Source: Alnus glutinosa (Eukaryota; Streptophyta; Magnoliopsida; Fagales; Betulaceae). From it: a stretch of DNA of 64,000 nucleotides. Location: positions 14,356,154 to 14,420,153 of the forward strand of contig NC_084886.1 of assembly GCF_958979055.1 (NCBI RefSeq), given 5' to 3'. Shown here one piece after another: positions 46,426 through 56,879 of this stretch. The notes beneath the pieces are model-generated. The model searched no databases, was not told where the DNA came from, and saw nothing but the letters and a program-made list of their open reading frames with translations. The position numbers were made by a program, and so were the translations under genes. Each line of letters opens with the position of its first letter. The first letter of the stretch is position 1.

Positions 46426-49109
46426 ACACAAAACAACCTAAGTGAGTCCACTGTTTCCCATAATAATATGAATGCTGATTTATTTAATAAAATACCACAT
46501 AATGCAAATATGGTTTTATAGTCACGTATATACGCAATATATAATCCGTGGTAGCTAATCACAGTCATATATTAAATGTATACCTAACCATAAAACAGTA
46601 ATATGACAGTTTTAAATGCAAGGCTTAATTATCAATTTTATGCACTCCTCTCGTGAAGGAACCAACGGTCCGGATTAGCGTGTCACGGGAGCCAACGGTC
46701 CCAGTTGGTAATACCATCAACACCCCAGCTGTATTAGCCAACTCTCACATTTATTAGTTTATTACTGGAATCCAAAGGTCCCAGCAGACTATGAGCCAAA
46801 GGTCATAACCCGTTTAGTTAATTTAGTGTCACGGAAGCCAAAGGTCCCACTGGCAGCCATCACCCCCCCGCTGCATACCAGCTTTGTTATTAACCATTTT
46901 AATTAAAATAGAAAATATGTAAAATCACATGCGCAAACAAATAAATAAAACAGTAAACATCATATTATGGAAAAATCCACCAGTTTCGTCCTCAGTAAGT
47001 ATAGAGATACTTACAGTTCTCTGCTACAAAGAGAGATCCACGGAATAAAGACTGCACAGTTATATACATTTGATAATATATTAGTATAAAATACTAAGAA
47101 CCTATTTGAACATTTTATCACTTTCGACTTACAAATCACTAATCCCAATTTCTAATGTCGCTTAGATATTATAACGGCATAAAATAGGTTAATTATATTA
47201 CCACATATTTTATGCGGACATTATTACGGCATTTATTAATTAATATCCACAATATCCTTTTAAGTAAAACGGTATTATAAAAGCTTATCTGTTTTTGTAC
47301 CAAATCAACATAGTGACTCGATTAATATAATTAATTGGTTTTATATTTTAAGAGTACCCAAGCGGTACAATATAAATAATCCTTATTTTAATCTTATTAT
47401 AAAATTTGGGTGGAATAACGGCATTAGTGTTACTAATACCTAAAAATACTTTTAGAATTTTTGGCGGCATAACAGCACTTTTGTAAAATATTACTTTTTA
47501 CTCAGGCATCACAACGGCATGCTTTATTAATTAACTACTCCGCTTCAAATATCCTGTTTTAAAACAAAATAAAACACTTTATAAGACTAGAATACTAATA
47601 ACTTACAACATAATACAATAGCTTTAAAAGCCATAAAAGAATAAACTAAAACTTACCAAAAGTTAAGAAAATGGTGCACCACCGTCCAAGTGACAAAAAT
47701 AAGTTTCTTTCCTTTATTTATTATTGTTTGCCCTTTCTTTTCTACTCTTATCTTTTCTTTCTTTCTTTTTGCTTGTTGACCGAACAAGAGGCCAAGGGAA
47801 ACACATATGTAATAAAGAGAAATCAAAATAATAGAAATAGGAAGAACTTACGGAGAGAAAAGTGAGTCCTCTTCTTGTCTTTTTATTTTGTTCTTATCCT
47901 CTTTTTTACTCCAAAGACCACACACACAAGGAGAGGAAGAGAATAGCTTACGGTGGAGAGCTGAAAGGCTTAGAGTCCACAGTGAAGGTCGTGTACAGAA
48001 GAGAGGAAGAGAGAGGTAAGAACTTGGTTTTGTGTTTTTCTTTTCTTTTGACTGAAACAGAGAGAGGGAGAATTGAGAGTTTTTGTTCCTGTTCTGGTTC
48101 AAGCACTGACCGAAAGAGAGGAGGACAGCTGCTGTTTGGGTACCGACCGAGAGTGAGGGAAGAAGAAGGCCTAGAGCTCTTGCTCTTCCTGCTGCTGTAA
48201 AACCAGAAAAACACAGAGAAAGGAGGAGAAGTTGCAGAAAATGGAGAAAGAATGAAGAAGGAGATGTGCGAAGAACCAAAGGGGCTGCACCTCTTCTTTT
48301 ATACAAACCTTGGAAGGTTCAGATCACTTTAAGCCATCCTTGATCAACGGCTGAGGACTTTCCAGGTGTGCGTTGAGTTCAGAATATCTCTCAAGAAGAA
48401 TAAGAATCAGAGAAGGGGAGCTGCATCTTTCTTGGACGGTTGGATACATTTGGGATTGAGTAATCAATGGTTGGGGAAGATGGCAGGTGGTCGACGAGTG
48501 TCAAGGCCAGCTATGAAGCAATCATTACAAACTTAATATCTACTATCTCTAACCAACTACTTAGTTCATTTCTAACAAAAATGCAAATTGACTTATCATC
48601 AAGACTTGCTTAAGGACTAAGGTTGGGATTCAACGGTGCTGGGGTGAAAATATTGATGGGCTGAGTAACGTGTAGGCTGCCATGTGGACTGGGTTGTGAA
48701 CGTGTGGGCTGAGCCTCGCATGGGTTGGGCTGGGTTTTTTTTTAAAAGATAGAAATGGGCCCACAAATGATATAAATGAATTTTCGTCCTATTCAGAGGT
48801 GTAATTTTTCGCGTATGTTTTCGGGTATTAAACGGAGTCCAAAAATTATGAAATTCGGAGGGTAGTTAGAGGACTTCGAGACGAGCGTTCTGGATTTTGA
48901 ATCGACGAAAACGGAGTTCGTTTGACCCTATTTTCATTATTCCAAAGTTTAAGGTCCGTTTGAGTTTTTATCAAATTAAAACTATAAATGCTTCTAAATG
49001 AACATTTATTTTCATAAATATTCATATATATATTCTTTTATCATATTACTAGGTCTTAAATCATATTTTAATATATTTTATTCAATATATTAAAATATGG
49101 GGTATTACA
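46019..49109 (-). repeat. LARD 5' LTR
   Basis: 3091 bp, same as 38668-41756 with one extra TA unit in the (TA)n run (46379-46416). Confidence 0.92.
48296..48303 (-). promoter_or_regulatory. Likely LARD promoter TATA box
   Basis: TATAAAAG on the - strand in the 5' LTR, followed by GA-rich sequence. It is the best promoter candidate; RNA would start near 48270. Confidence 0.5.
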
Positions 49110-50023
49110 GTTTTGGCTCTTCTAGGAACACGAAAATATGGCAAGCGATATGGAATCTTAAAGCCCCGGAAGTATATAAGAACTTTGCTTGGAAAATGTG
49201 TAACAACATTCTACCAACAAAGGTTAATCTTCAACGGAAGCATGTGGTGCAGGACTCAATATGTCCTATCTGTTACTCTAGTCCTGAAGACCTATGGCAC
49301 GCCTTATGGAGTTGCCCTGCTGCGGTAGCTGTTTGGCAGGAGGGTACTCGCCATTTGCAGAAGATGGGGCTGACTGAGAGTGATGGTAATGGCGTGTTTC
49401 ACCAATGGCGGTCACGCCTGGATGAGGAAGGTCTGCTTCTGAGTTTGGCTGTGGCCCGCACTATATGGCTTAGACGGAACGCCTTTGTTTTTGACAAAGT
49501 GTTCACCTCTCCAAAACATGTGATGTGCCAGGCGCAGGAAGCAGTCATTTTTTTCTTGAGCTGTCATGATCCATTCATTCCACTGGCTCCTCACCAAGCT
49601 CCTATAATTCCTCGTTGGTTTCCTCTGTCTGGGGTTTTTTGAAGCTGAATTGGGATGCTACTTTCAACAAGAGCTCGAGATTCATAGGATTGGGGCGGTC
49701 TTAAGGGATGAAAAGGGGATAGTGGTTGCTGCTTTGGCTCAGTTTCTCCCTAAGTCTCAGATCCTAGTATGGCAGAGGCTGTGGCTCTATGGAAAGCAGT
49801 CTATTTTTGCAAGGAACTGGGCTATGATCGGGTCATCTTTGAGGGTGATTCGTTACTTGTGGTGGAGGCAGTGGGGCACGAAGGTCCTTGCTAGCGGAAT
49901 TTTGGACATATTATTGAGGAAATACGGACTCTTTTTGGGGGTTTCCATTCCTTTGAGGTAAAACATGTTAAGAGAGTGGCTAACCAGGCTGCACATGGGT
50001 TAGCAAATCTAGTGTTGTCATAG
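49110..50023 (+). pseudogene. LINE ORF2, C-terminal part: zf-RVT and RNase H-like
   Basis: Continues the LINE: KIWQAIWNLKAPEVYKNFAW, NILPTKVNLQRK, CPICYSSPEDLWHALWSCP (the zf-RVT Cys cluster) and ARTIWLRRNAFVFD. A second segment is RNase H-like (LNWDATFNKSSRFIGIGAVL; VIFEGDSLLVVEAV; FEVKHVKRVANQAAHGLA). Frameshifts near 49620-49680 and 49770, and a TAG near 49892, break it; it ends with TAG at 50021-50023. Confidence 0.85.
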
Positions 50024-50142
50024 TTGATGGATTTTGTTTGGAGGGGGGAATGCCCCTTTCCAATTCAACATATTGTACTCGCTAAACAAGCTTTGGCATG
50101 ATTTATAAAATTCCTAATCTTTCAAAAACTATTAAAAAAAAA

Positions 50143-50412
50143 CCCGCGTATATATACTTTTATATATGACTTATTTTTGGAGATAGAAGTAATTTACACG
50201 CATGGGTTTTGATATCCAGCATATCTTGTGCTCTGAAAATATGTGTCCCTTTTTTTTTCTTTTTTTTAACACTCGAAATTAAGCTAGGCCTGCCTAGCTT
50301 CTCACTTGGAAGAGAAATTATTTAATGCAAGTAAACAGTTATGGATAAGGTCGAAGCTACGTGTAGGCTTATGATAGCGTGGGCACAAGATAAGGCCCCA
50401 AGTCCATTGGAT
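50143..50412. other. Flank of the LINE, old PRP 3' flank
   Basis: TTTTGATATCCAG near 50209-50221 recurs in the 3' flank of PRP2 (52775-52787). No gene. Confidence 0.4.
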
Positions 50413-50609
50413 GTACATTGTAGGAGTAATTGTATATGTCAAATATCCATATAAAAAAATAATAAAAATAAAAATAAAAAATAATAAAAAAGGTAGTTTT
50501 TAAAATTATTATTGGACATGTGATTAATCAAATGATAATTTTAAAAGTTACTTTATTTTTTATGGACACTTAATAAACACTTAATAGACATATATAATTA
50601 TTCTTGTTT
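50413..50609. mobile_element. Small MITE
   Basis: Ends AGGAGTAATTGTATATGTC and complement of AAGAATAATTATATATGTC. The AT-rich interior contains GGTAGTTTTTAAAATTAT / ATAATTTTAAAAGTTACT as inner arms. No target duplication is resolved. Confidence 0.55.
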
Positions 50610-50677
50610 AATTCCAATATAATCATGCAATTGCATTAGTACATTCTTTTTCTTTTTTCTATTCAGATTCATTAAAT

Positions 50678-50930
50678 GTTATGTTAATACCTCTCGTCTG
50701 TATTATTTAAATATTTAATTAATATTTTTTTTTTTTAACAATTTAAACTTTAAAGATAATGGTGATTTAATATCTTATTCGAACAAAGGTTTTTATGTAC
50801 AAAACCTTACTCAACAATTTAATCCTCATTTTATGTTTTAAAAAAAAATCCATGCGTTAATTAATTTCATATGTAATAATAAATGTTAAATTATTAATTA
50901 TATAATTAAATTCACACTTAATTACATGCA
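50678..50930 (+). mobile_element. Decayed TRIM copy
   Basis: AATGGTGATTTAATA (50759-50773) is followed by TCTTATTCGAACAAAGG, a mutated TGGTATCAGAGCCAAAGG. After about 110 bp the next LTR begins TGTTAAATTATTAATTATAT (near 50885). The layout matches the TRIM at 3636-3924, but ends are blurred. Confidence 0.45.
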
Positions 50931-51568
50931 CATAAAATACTCAAAAAATTGGATTAGGGTATCATATGATTAATCTATAGTAAAGAAGTATTCTATATGT
51001 TTTGTAACATTGATATATGCAGGTTATATTATCTCGCGTGAGCCAAGGAAAGAAAAGATAATATAAAGAAATATTAAAACAGAATAATAAAATGAAGACA
51101 ATAGATTTTATGTGATTTGGTCTATGACTTGTATACACAAGATAAAGTCCAAAAGACTATCTTATGCTCTTAGTTCTCTTGATATTTTTAAAATACATAA
51201 GACTCATATTTATAGCAAAATTGTGATAGATAAGTATGATAATCAAATCAATTTCATATATTCTTTTACCAAAAACAATCGCAACTATTTGGAGAATATA
51301 TTCTCAATCAAGACCTCTAGTACTGAAAGTCGAAGACCTTTTGGCAATGTTTCTATGTCTATTTTCATTTTCCTCTTTTACTAGTGAGGTTAGGAATAAT
51401 TAATGGTAGGAAGCCTCATTTTTGTTTATTTCGAATCTCTCTTGTATTTGCTTGCAATTTCTTTATATTTATCATTAGAGGCAACGGATTTTTCACATTA
51501 CCCACCAAAAAAAAAAAAAAAAAACTAATGTGCCTTTTTTCGATCTCTTTACCATGCATGTATAATGA
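50931..51568. other. Intergenic upstream of PRP2
   Basis: A 90-codon open frame (51112-51384) shows no motif that I recognise. A poly-A run lies at 51508-51525. Confidence 0.4.
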
Positions 51569-51745
51569 CTTAATATTGTCCACGTACGTACATGTCAAAA
51601 TTTGTTCTTGGAGTAAATTAAGTTTCCAACGGCTGCTTACCATATATATATATGCATAACGCCTTAATATGGTCCACATGCATGATACATGTCAAAATTT
51701 GTTCTTTGAGTTTACCACGTACCTCCATCGGCTCCTTACCACTCC
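51569..51745 (+). promoter_or_regulatory. Duplicated PRP upstream module
   Basis: Two tandem versions of about 95 bp (51569-51660 and 51661-51745) share CTTAATAT(T/G)GTCCAC, ACATGTCAAAATTTGTTCTT and (T/C)CGGCT(G/C)CTTACCA. Each carries the ACGT-core motif shared with 581-597 and 34004-34020. It is a candidate regulatory module of PRP2. Confidence 0.5.
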
Positions 51746-51950
51746 ATTTTGGATCTAACTTTGCACCGGTGGTTCAACTTTACGACGCAATGAGACCTAA
51801 CAGTACCTATCACATTAATGAATCGTAACCGGAGGAGATGTGAAGTGTGAACCTTATTTTGATTTGCTTTATAATCTTACTGTGTACCTGTGTGGAACAA
51901 AATGAACCATATATCTTTGATCTTTTGACACGTACGTCCACTGCCACCAG

Positions 51951-51957
51951 TATAAAA
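51951..51957 (+). promoter_or_regulatory. TATA box of PRP2
   Basis: TATAAAA, 41 bp before the ATG at 51992. The leader is therefore very short. Confidence 0.8.
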
Positions 51958-51991
51958 AGGTATCCATTCTTCTTGTTTTGCGCCATCAAAA

Positions 51992-52483
51992 ATGTCTTCT
52001 GCATACTTGCCAGTACTCTACTTGTTCCTTGGCTTGGTGGTTCTCACCACTCCAGCTCTTGCTGATTACTCCAAGCCTCCCAAATATGGGCACAATAACC
52101 CACCTGTTCCTATTTACAAGCCTCATCCACCGCCGGTGTACAAGCCTCCTCCAGTCGAGAAGCCACCACCGAAGTACTACAGGCCACCAACTCTACCTCC
52201 TATAGTGGTAAAACCACCACCTTATAAGAGTAAGCCACTACCACCTTATAAGCGGAAGCCGCCACCACCTTATGGACACTTCCCAGGACACCCTCCGGTG
52301 GACAATGTCGATATCCCATACAAGCCGCTTGGAAAAGTGTTCCCTCCTCCGTCACCATATAAGAAGCCACCCACCCCACCCTACAAGCCGCCTAGAAAAG
52401 TGTTCCCTCCTCCGTCACCATATAAGAAGCCACCCACCCCACCCTACAAGCCGCCCTACAAGCCCCCACCATCAGTTAACTGA
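51992..52483 (+). CDS. Proline-rich cell-wall protein (PRP2)
   Basis: 163 residues. The signal peptide (MSSAYLPVLYLFLGLVVLTT, cleaved after PALA) leads to mature DYSKPPKYGHNN. The body is PPxYKPP-rich: PVYKPPPVEKPPPKYYRPP, LPPYKRKPPPPYGHFPGHPP, then two 21-residue units KVFPPPSPYKKPPTPPYKPP(R/Y). Structural wall protein of the same family as PRP1: the start of the mature chain, the PPPPYGH block and the KVFPPP tail align. It is richer in Tyr-Lys than PRP1 and lacks its TEHKPP array. Intronless, with its own TATA box. The flanks and 3' UTR share sequence with PRP1, supporting an old local duplication. Confidence 0.92.
   Translation: MSSAYLPVLYLFLGLVVLTTPALADYSKPPKYGHNNPPVPIYKPHPPPVYKPPPVEKPPPKYYRPPTLPPIVVKPPPYKSKPLPPYKRKPPPPYGHFPGHPPVDNVDIPYKPLGKVFPPPSPYKKPPTPPYKPPRKVFPPPSPYKKPPTPPYKPPYKPPPSVN
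52334..52459 (+). repeat. Two 63-bp units in PRP2
   Basis: Units 52334-52396 and 52397-52459 are nearly identical and encode KVFPPPSPYKKPPTPPYKPP plus one residue. The period of 21 residues equals that of PRP1, although the sequence is different. Confidence 0.9.
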
Positions 52484-53620
52484 TGGAGTTTATATATATA
52501 TATATATGAAAATGATAAATCAGATGCTAGAAATAAGAGCATGCAGTTGCCAAGTCATACTATATATGCATCCAGAAAATCATGTACCCCATGAGCTAGC
52601 GTATCCTAGTTTCTGTAATGTAAATTAAGGAACGACTGCCTCCAGCAGCGTTATTCTATAATATAGATTTCTTTCTTTTAATGTGTTTATGCTTTCTGGC
52701 TTGCTATAATACACTAAGCTCAAGAAATTTCTGAATTTTCTCCGCATATGAAAACTTTCTGCGTTTTGATATCCAGTAAATTAAATATGTTTTCGGTAAG
52801 CCGGAAGTGAGCTGATAGTCAAGAAATGGTCTTAGTGTACTTACATGATAATTTACAACGAAGCTGATTTACATGTATCAAGCAAGCAGCTATTTATAAT
52901 TAATTAAATAGCTAGTAGCCCTAAGGCCCGTTAATAGAGCACGGTTAAGCTAGGTTCTTACACATGGCTGCAACCCTGCAAGGGACATTCCATTTGGTTA
53001 GCAATATAATGCAAGCGTTTCCTTTAATTTCTTCATATGCATCCGGCACCAATAACGTATGGTCCAGCTAATTGACACCCCTTGAAAAAGGGCAAGAATT
53101 ATATGTAATTACGTTCAGCCTTTTGTGGAAAAAATGGACCCCAGCTACTCCAAATTGGTTCAAGATCAACTTTAACACTGTTATTAGTACACTACAAAAA
53201 TTGCAATGGTGACGTACATTATTAAGATAATTTCGCAAATAATTAGCCCTTCTTCTCGTGCTTTTGGTAAAGCTTTAGTTGATCAATTAATTACTTCTCT
53301 AGCAGTTTCTCTTTAGATTAATCATTTTATCCTTGAAGGAGGCTTAATTATTGTTATTATGGCTTCACATAATCCTCTTTATCATTTAAGACTGGAGAAT
53401 CTCTTCTCTAATCTCGGATATCATCGACCCAATTCCAGCTTTTTCCTTTTGGGAAACTCTTAACAAAAGTACAAACTTATGCGCCCACTATGTGACAAAA
53501 TGAGCCACTACCAAATCACACTCTAGGCGCATTCCCACCTATCCTTCTCATTTCCCCTCTATCCAAATTGTTAGTGGAAAAGACCCAGCCACCTTCCCTC
53601 TTGTAATTTATTTTTCTTTT
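52484..53620. other. PRP2 3' region and spacer
   Basis: GAAATAAGAGCATG near 52530 matches the PRP1 3' UTR. 52737-52787 (TTTTCTCCGCATATGAAAAC to TTTTGATATCCAG) matches both flanks of the LINE at 35463-50142 and so represents the undisturbed form of that site. No further gene. Confidence 0.5.
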
Positions 53621-53880
53621 CTGTTTGTTTTTGGATTACATGTACCTACCAAAAATATAAAAAAATTGATAAGGTTTTTTAATAATAGTAAGAAGTGATT
53701 GATGTGATATAAAGTAAAAAAAAAAACTTGTATAGAAAAGTGAAAAACTTTTATATTATAGTGATTTTTTTTATTTGAATAGTAATACAAAATGATTGAT
53801 GTTAAAAAGTGAAAAAGTTTTGAAGTTGACATTTTTTTAGAGAAGTAAAAATAAAGAAAGTGTAGTTACCAAACAAAACC
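53621..53880. mobile_element. MITE related to 31905-32209, inverse orientation
   Basis: Its interior (GAAAAGTGAAAAACTTTTAT, TTTATTTGAATAGTAATA, TTGATGTTAAAAAGTGAAAA) matches the reverse complement of the element at 31905. The right end ACCAAACAAAACC fits; the left end is blurred. Confidence 0.5.
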
Positions 53881-55177
53881 AAAATTTTTTAAAGAGGAGA
53901 GAATGGTCGAACTAGTAAGTACGTACAATAACGTCAACGGGACAACAATGGCATCAGCAATTCGCCTTTTGATTAAGAGAAATAAGATAAATACATTTCC
54001 TACGTATACATATTTTACACATCTTATTTTCAAATCTACCATTGAATTTATGTGACTCAATGCGGATCCTACAAATTTAATGATGAATTTAAAACTTGAT
54101 TGTAATGAGATGTATTAGGTATCTTTAAACTAAGACTTAGAGGCCATGTTGAGATAATGGATTGTGAAAGCTATTGCAACCTTTTTCATGTTTTCCTGTT
54201 GAGAAAAGCACTTTGTGGCCGGTTCTTCTCCGGATACTTTATGAGATGGAAGAGCTTTTGCCAAGCCCTTCTGGCCTGTGCGTTTCTAGAGACAAGGTCA
54301 TGTGGCAACCAAGAACATGCAGTCTGATAACCAGATCGACTCTGTGTTCATCAAAAACTGGTCCACGGAGAAATTAAGGTAAATCTTGGAGTCTTACATG
54401 TTTACTTGTATGGCTTGTCATTCATTGATATTAATTGCCTTTTAATCCATCGCTTGGTGCAAGCTTGAAGCAGTGTCTATACCTTTGAACCTATTTCCAT
54501 GTGATTTGGCAATGAAGGCATTTTAATCATGCCATTCACTGGTACCTTAGCACTTGCTTTATTGATGAACAGCAGCCGTACTTATAATGCTATTCTGGCT
54601 AGGTTTCCTTTTGGATGCGTGAGATGTGTTTACTTATTAAAAGGCATGTAACTTTTGTCAAAATTTTGGACTTCTAAAGGTTGAAGTCTGGCTTTTGAGT
54701 ACCATCTTGGTGAAAATCGAACTAATTTGTTAAACTTGTAGATGCTTAAAATCCTAGCCTCAGAAGTGTCTTTATCAAGTTGTTTCTCAGACAACATAGG
54801 ATATTAGAATGTGTTGTCCACCAAAAGTAACATAATTGATATCATATATATATTTGCACTGACGCATAAGTTGATGTTCATAAATGTGACCCTTTATGCT
54901 AGACTTGCATGTGTTAAACGACACTGCCGTCAAGATTCTAATGATTTGTTTCAAAGAGATTGTAGTCTCTACTATTTTTAACAGGGATAAGCAGTGATGA
55001 CTAGTCGGTGGAGAGTTAACTAAGCAATTTCTACCTTTGTTGTTCCATACATCTCATACTGGAGTAGTGGCACGTGTAATGAATTTAATTAACAAAAGGA
55101 AGAATAAGCATATGAACAAGGTGTTTACCTGCCTATGGATACTTCGATTCGGTACTAAGTTCTTGCTTATGAGGGGT
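53881..55177. other. Intergenic with one exon-like segment
   Basis: 54290-54378 reads, between a TTTCTAG acceptor and a GTAAAT donor, as RQGHVATKNMQSDNQIDSVF followed by IKNWSTEKLR. I do not recognise the protein. No matching exons are seen nearby, so it may be a gene fragment or chance. Confidence 0.3.
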
Positions 55178-55348
55178 GCTACACATCCACCCCTCATCCC
55201 CCTCTCATCCTCCCTTTTTATTAAACAAATTGATTTTAATGAAAAAGTAGTCCTCTGATGTCACATCAGAGACTACTTTTTTTATTAAAATCAATTTATT
55301 TAATGAAAAGGAGGGAATGAAGGGGGGATGAAGGGATGTTTTTTAGCA
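55178..55348. mobile_element. Foldback MITE with central TGATGTCACATCA palindrome
   Basis: TGCTACACATCC and GGATGAAGGGATG-TTTTTTAGCA mark the ends. Arms AAATTGATTTTAAT and ATTAAAATCAATTT pair around CTGATGTCACATCAG. Same layout as 5397-5573. Confidence 0.7.
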
Positions 55349-55450
55349 TTTCCCCTTGCTTATTCAACGTTCAAGTTCAATGTTAGTTGATGTTTCAATA
55401 CGCATCCTTGACACCTTGAACACTTTTGTTTTGGGGGTATAATTGTATTT

Positions 55451-55492
<42 letters not shown>

Positions 55493-56353
55493 ATCATCAT
55501 GCTTCTTGTTAGAATAGTTTTCAAAGGTGATGTGTGGATCTTTGATTCGCCTTGTCCTTCGTAATCTGCAAAGAATAAACAATACTTCAAAGGAGGGTTT
55601 CCCGACGTCCCCTCTTCGATGTCTAAGTCAGTGAACAATTTTGGAGAGTATATTGAGAGTCGGGTTTTTAATATATTTTGTACTTGGGGTAGCAGCCTAT
55701 TTATAAGCATATAGTTCTGAGAGTACTTAGAGTGCTCTAATGCACTTCTATTAGGAGCCTCTTCCCTATATTGTGTGGGGTTTGGACTGATCCTCCTGCA
55801 TTTTAGTTTGAGTAGGACACTTACTCTTCATAGAATATTTGAATAATGTATCTTATCCTGTGTGTTCCAGATATAGCCTTCAAGGTGTTACAGGACTCTA
55901 TTAAACCCTAGTGACTGAGCGGGTCAAGTTGGGCCAGCAAGATTAAGTAGAATGTAATTTCTCCAACACTTGTATAGAATGTAAATTGTTGTGATTGATA
56001 ATATATATATGTTAGTTGTTGGTTTTTTTTTTAGTTAATTATATTATTAATATATTAATATTATAATACTTTTTTATTTACTATGATTTCAATATTTGCA
56101 TTGTTTTTTATATTAAATTTATAAATTTTTTAAACGATGTCAAAGAAGATACCGGTGATTGCAAACAACGCCGGTAAAGCTTATACCAGTATTGGCAAAC
56201 TAGTGATGCCTTGTTGTTAGTCGACCAGTCGGTAAGGAAATTTCGGCCTACGAGTATTGGGATATACTTTGCCCAACAGTATGTATCCCAATATTGAGCA
56301 ACAAACACCAAGTATATATTCAAATGTTTTTTTCATCTTGCCTAGCGCAGGGA

Positions 56354-56386
<33 letters not shown>

Positions 56387-56870
56387 CAGTGTGTTACCAA
56401 ACTAATGAACATGGGTGTACATGTTACCGAATATTAACGGCTCGTATTTGCTACATGCACAAGCGAATGTGATTAGTAAAAAATATTTTTCAAATATACA
56501 TATGCAGATTACGGTTTTAGAGTATGTGGCTGTGGTTATTAACTGCATCGCTATACTATATAAAACAATGGCTTGCATTTTTTACGGAGGTTTTGATAGA
56601 AATCAATAACATAATTAAGAGATCCTAAGAATCGCTGGAGTTGGGCTTTCTCAAGGATTTCATCAGGAAACTTATCTGCAAATTGGATTACTCTGCTAAT
56701 TGGACTTATTCTCGATTGATAGATATTGTATCCAAGAAATCAGATGTTGGTTTGAATAGACTTAGTTTGAAGGAGTACATCTCTGTAAAACTCAATAGGC
56801 TTATCTGGGTGGATTGCTGGAAAATACCAAAATTAATACCAAAATTACTTCATTTTGAATTAGCTATAGA
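55349..56870. other. Intergenic, partly LTR-like
   Basis: Poly-T tract at 55450-55488. 55500-55720 reads on the - strand like a transposon-derived leader (GGTTTCC-GACG, TATTTATAAG). Another poly-T lies at 56349-56386. No gene is supported. Confidence 0.35.
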
Positions 56871-56879
56871 TTATGTTTA

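Larger units (their letters stand above)
38668..49109 (-). mobile_element. LARD: large non-coding LTR retrotransposon
   Basis: 10.44 kb with LTRs of 3089 and 3091 bp and a 4.26-kb interior without pol domains. A perfect GTTTT duplication (38663-38667 and 49110-49114) marks the insertion. The primer site (46004-46015) and polypurine tract (41757-41771) give - strand orientation. LTR ends TGTAACGCCCCGCC and GGGGTATTACA, and the polypurine tract beside GAATTTCGTCCTCGAAATTC, resemble Tekay/Del chromoviruses, a plausible source of the enzymes it lacks. The LTRs differ, as far as I can read, only by one TA unit, so it inserted very recently. Confidence 0.92.
35463..50142 (+). mobile_element. L1-type LINE, 5' truncated, split by a LARD
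   Basis: Two parts (35463-38667 and 49110-50142) form one LINE when the LTR element between them is removed: endonuclease, reverse transcriptase, zf-RVT, then an RNase H-like end and an A-run at 50134-50142. ORF1 is essentially missing. CCGCGTAT at 35455-35462 and 50144-50151 is a probable target duplication whose copies diverge beyond 8 bp. The insertion lies in what looks like the 3' flank of an old PRP copy. Confidence 0.85.
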
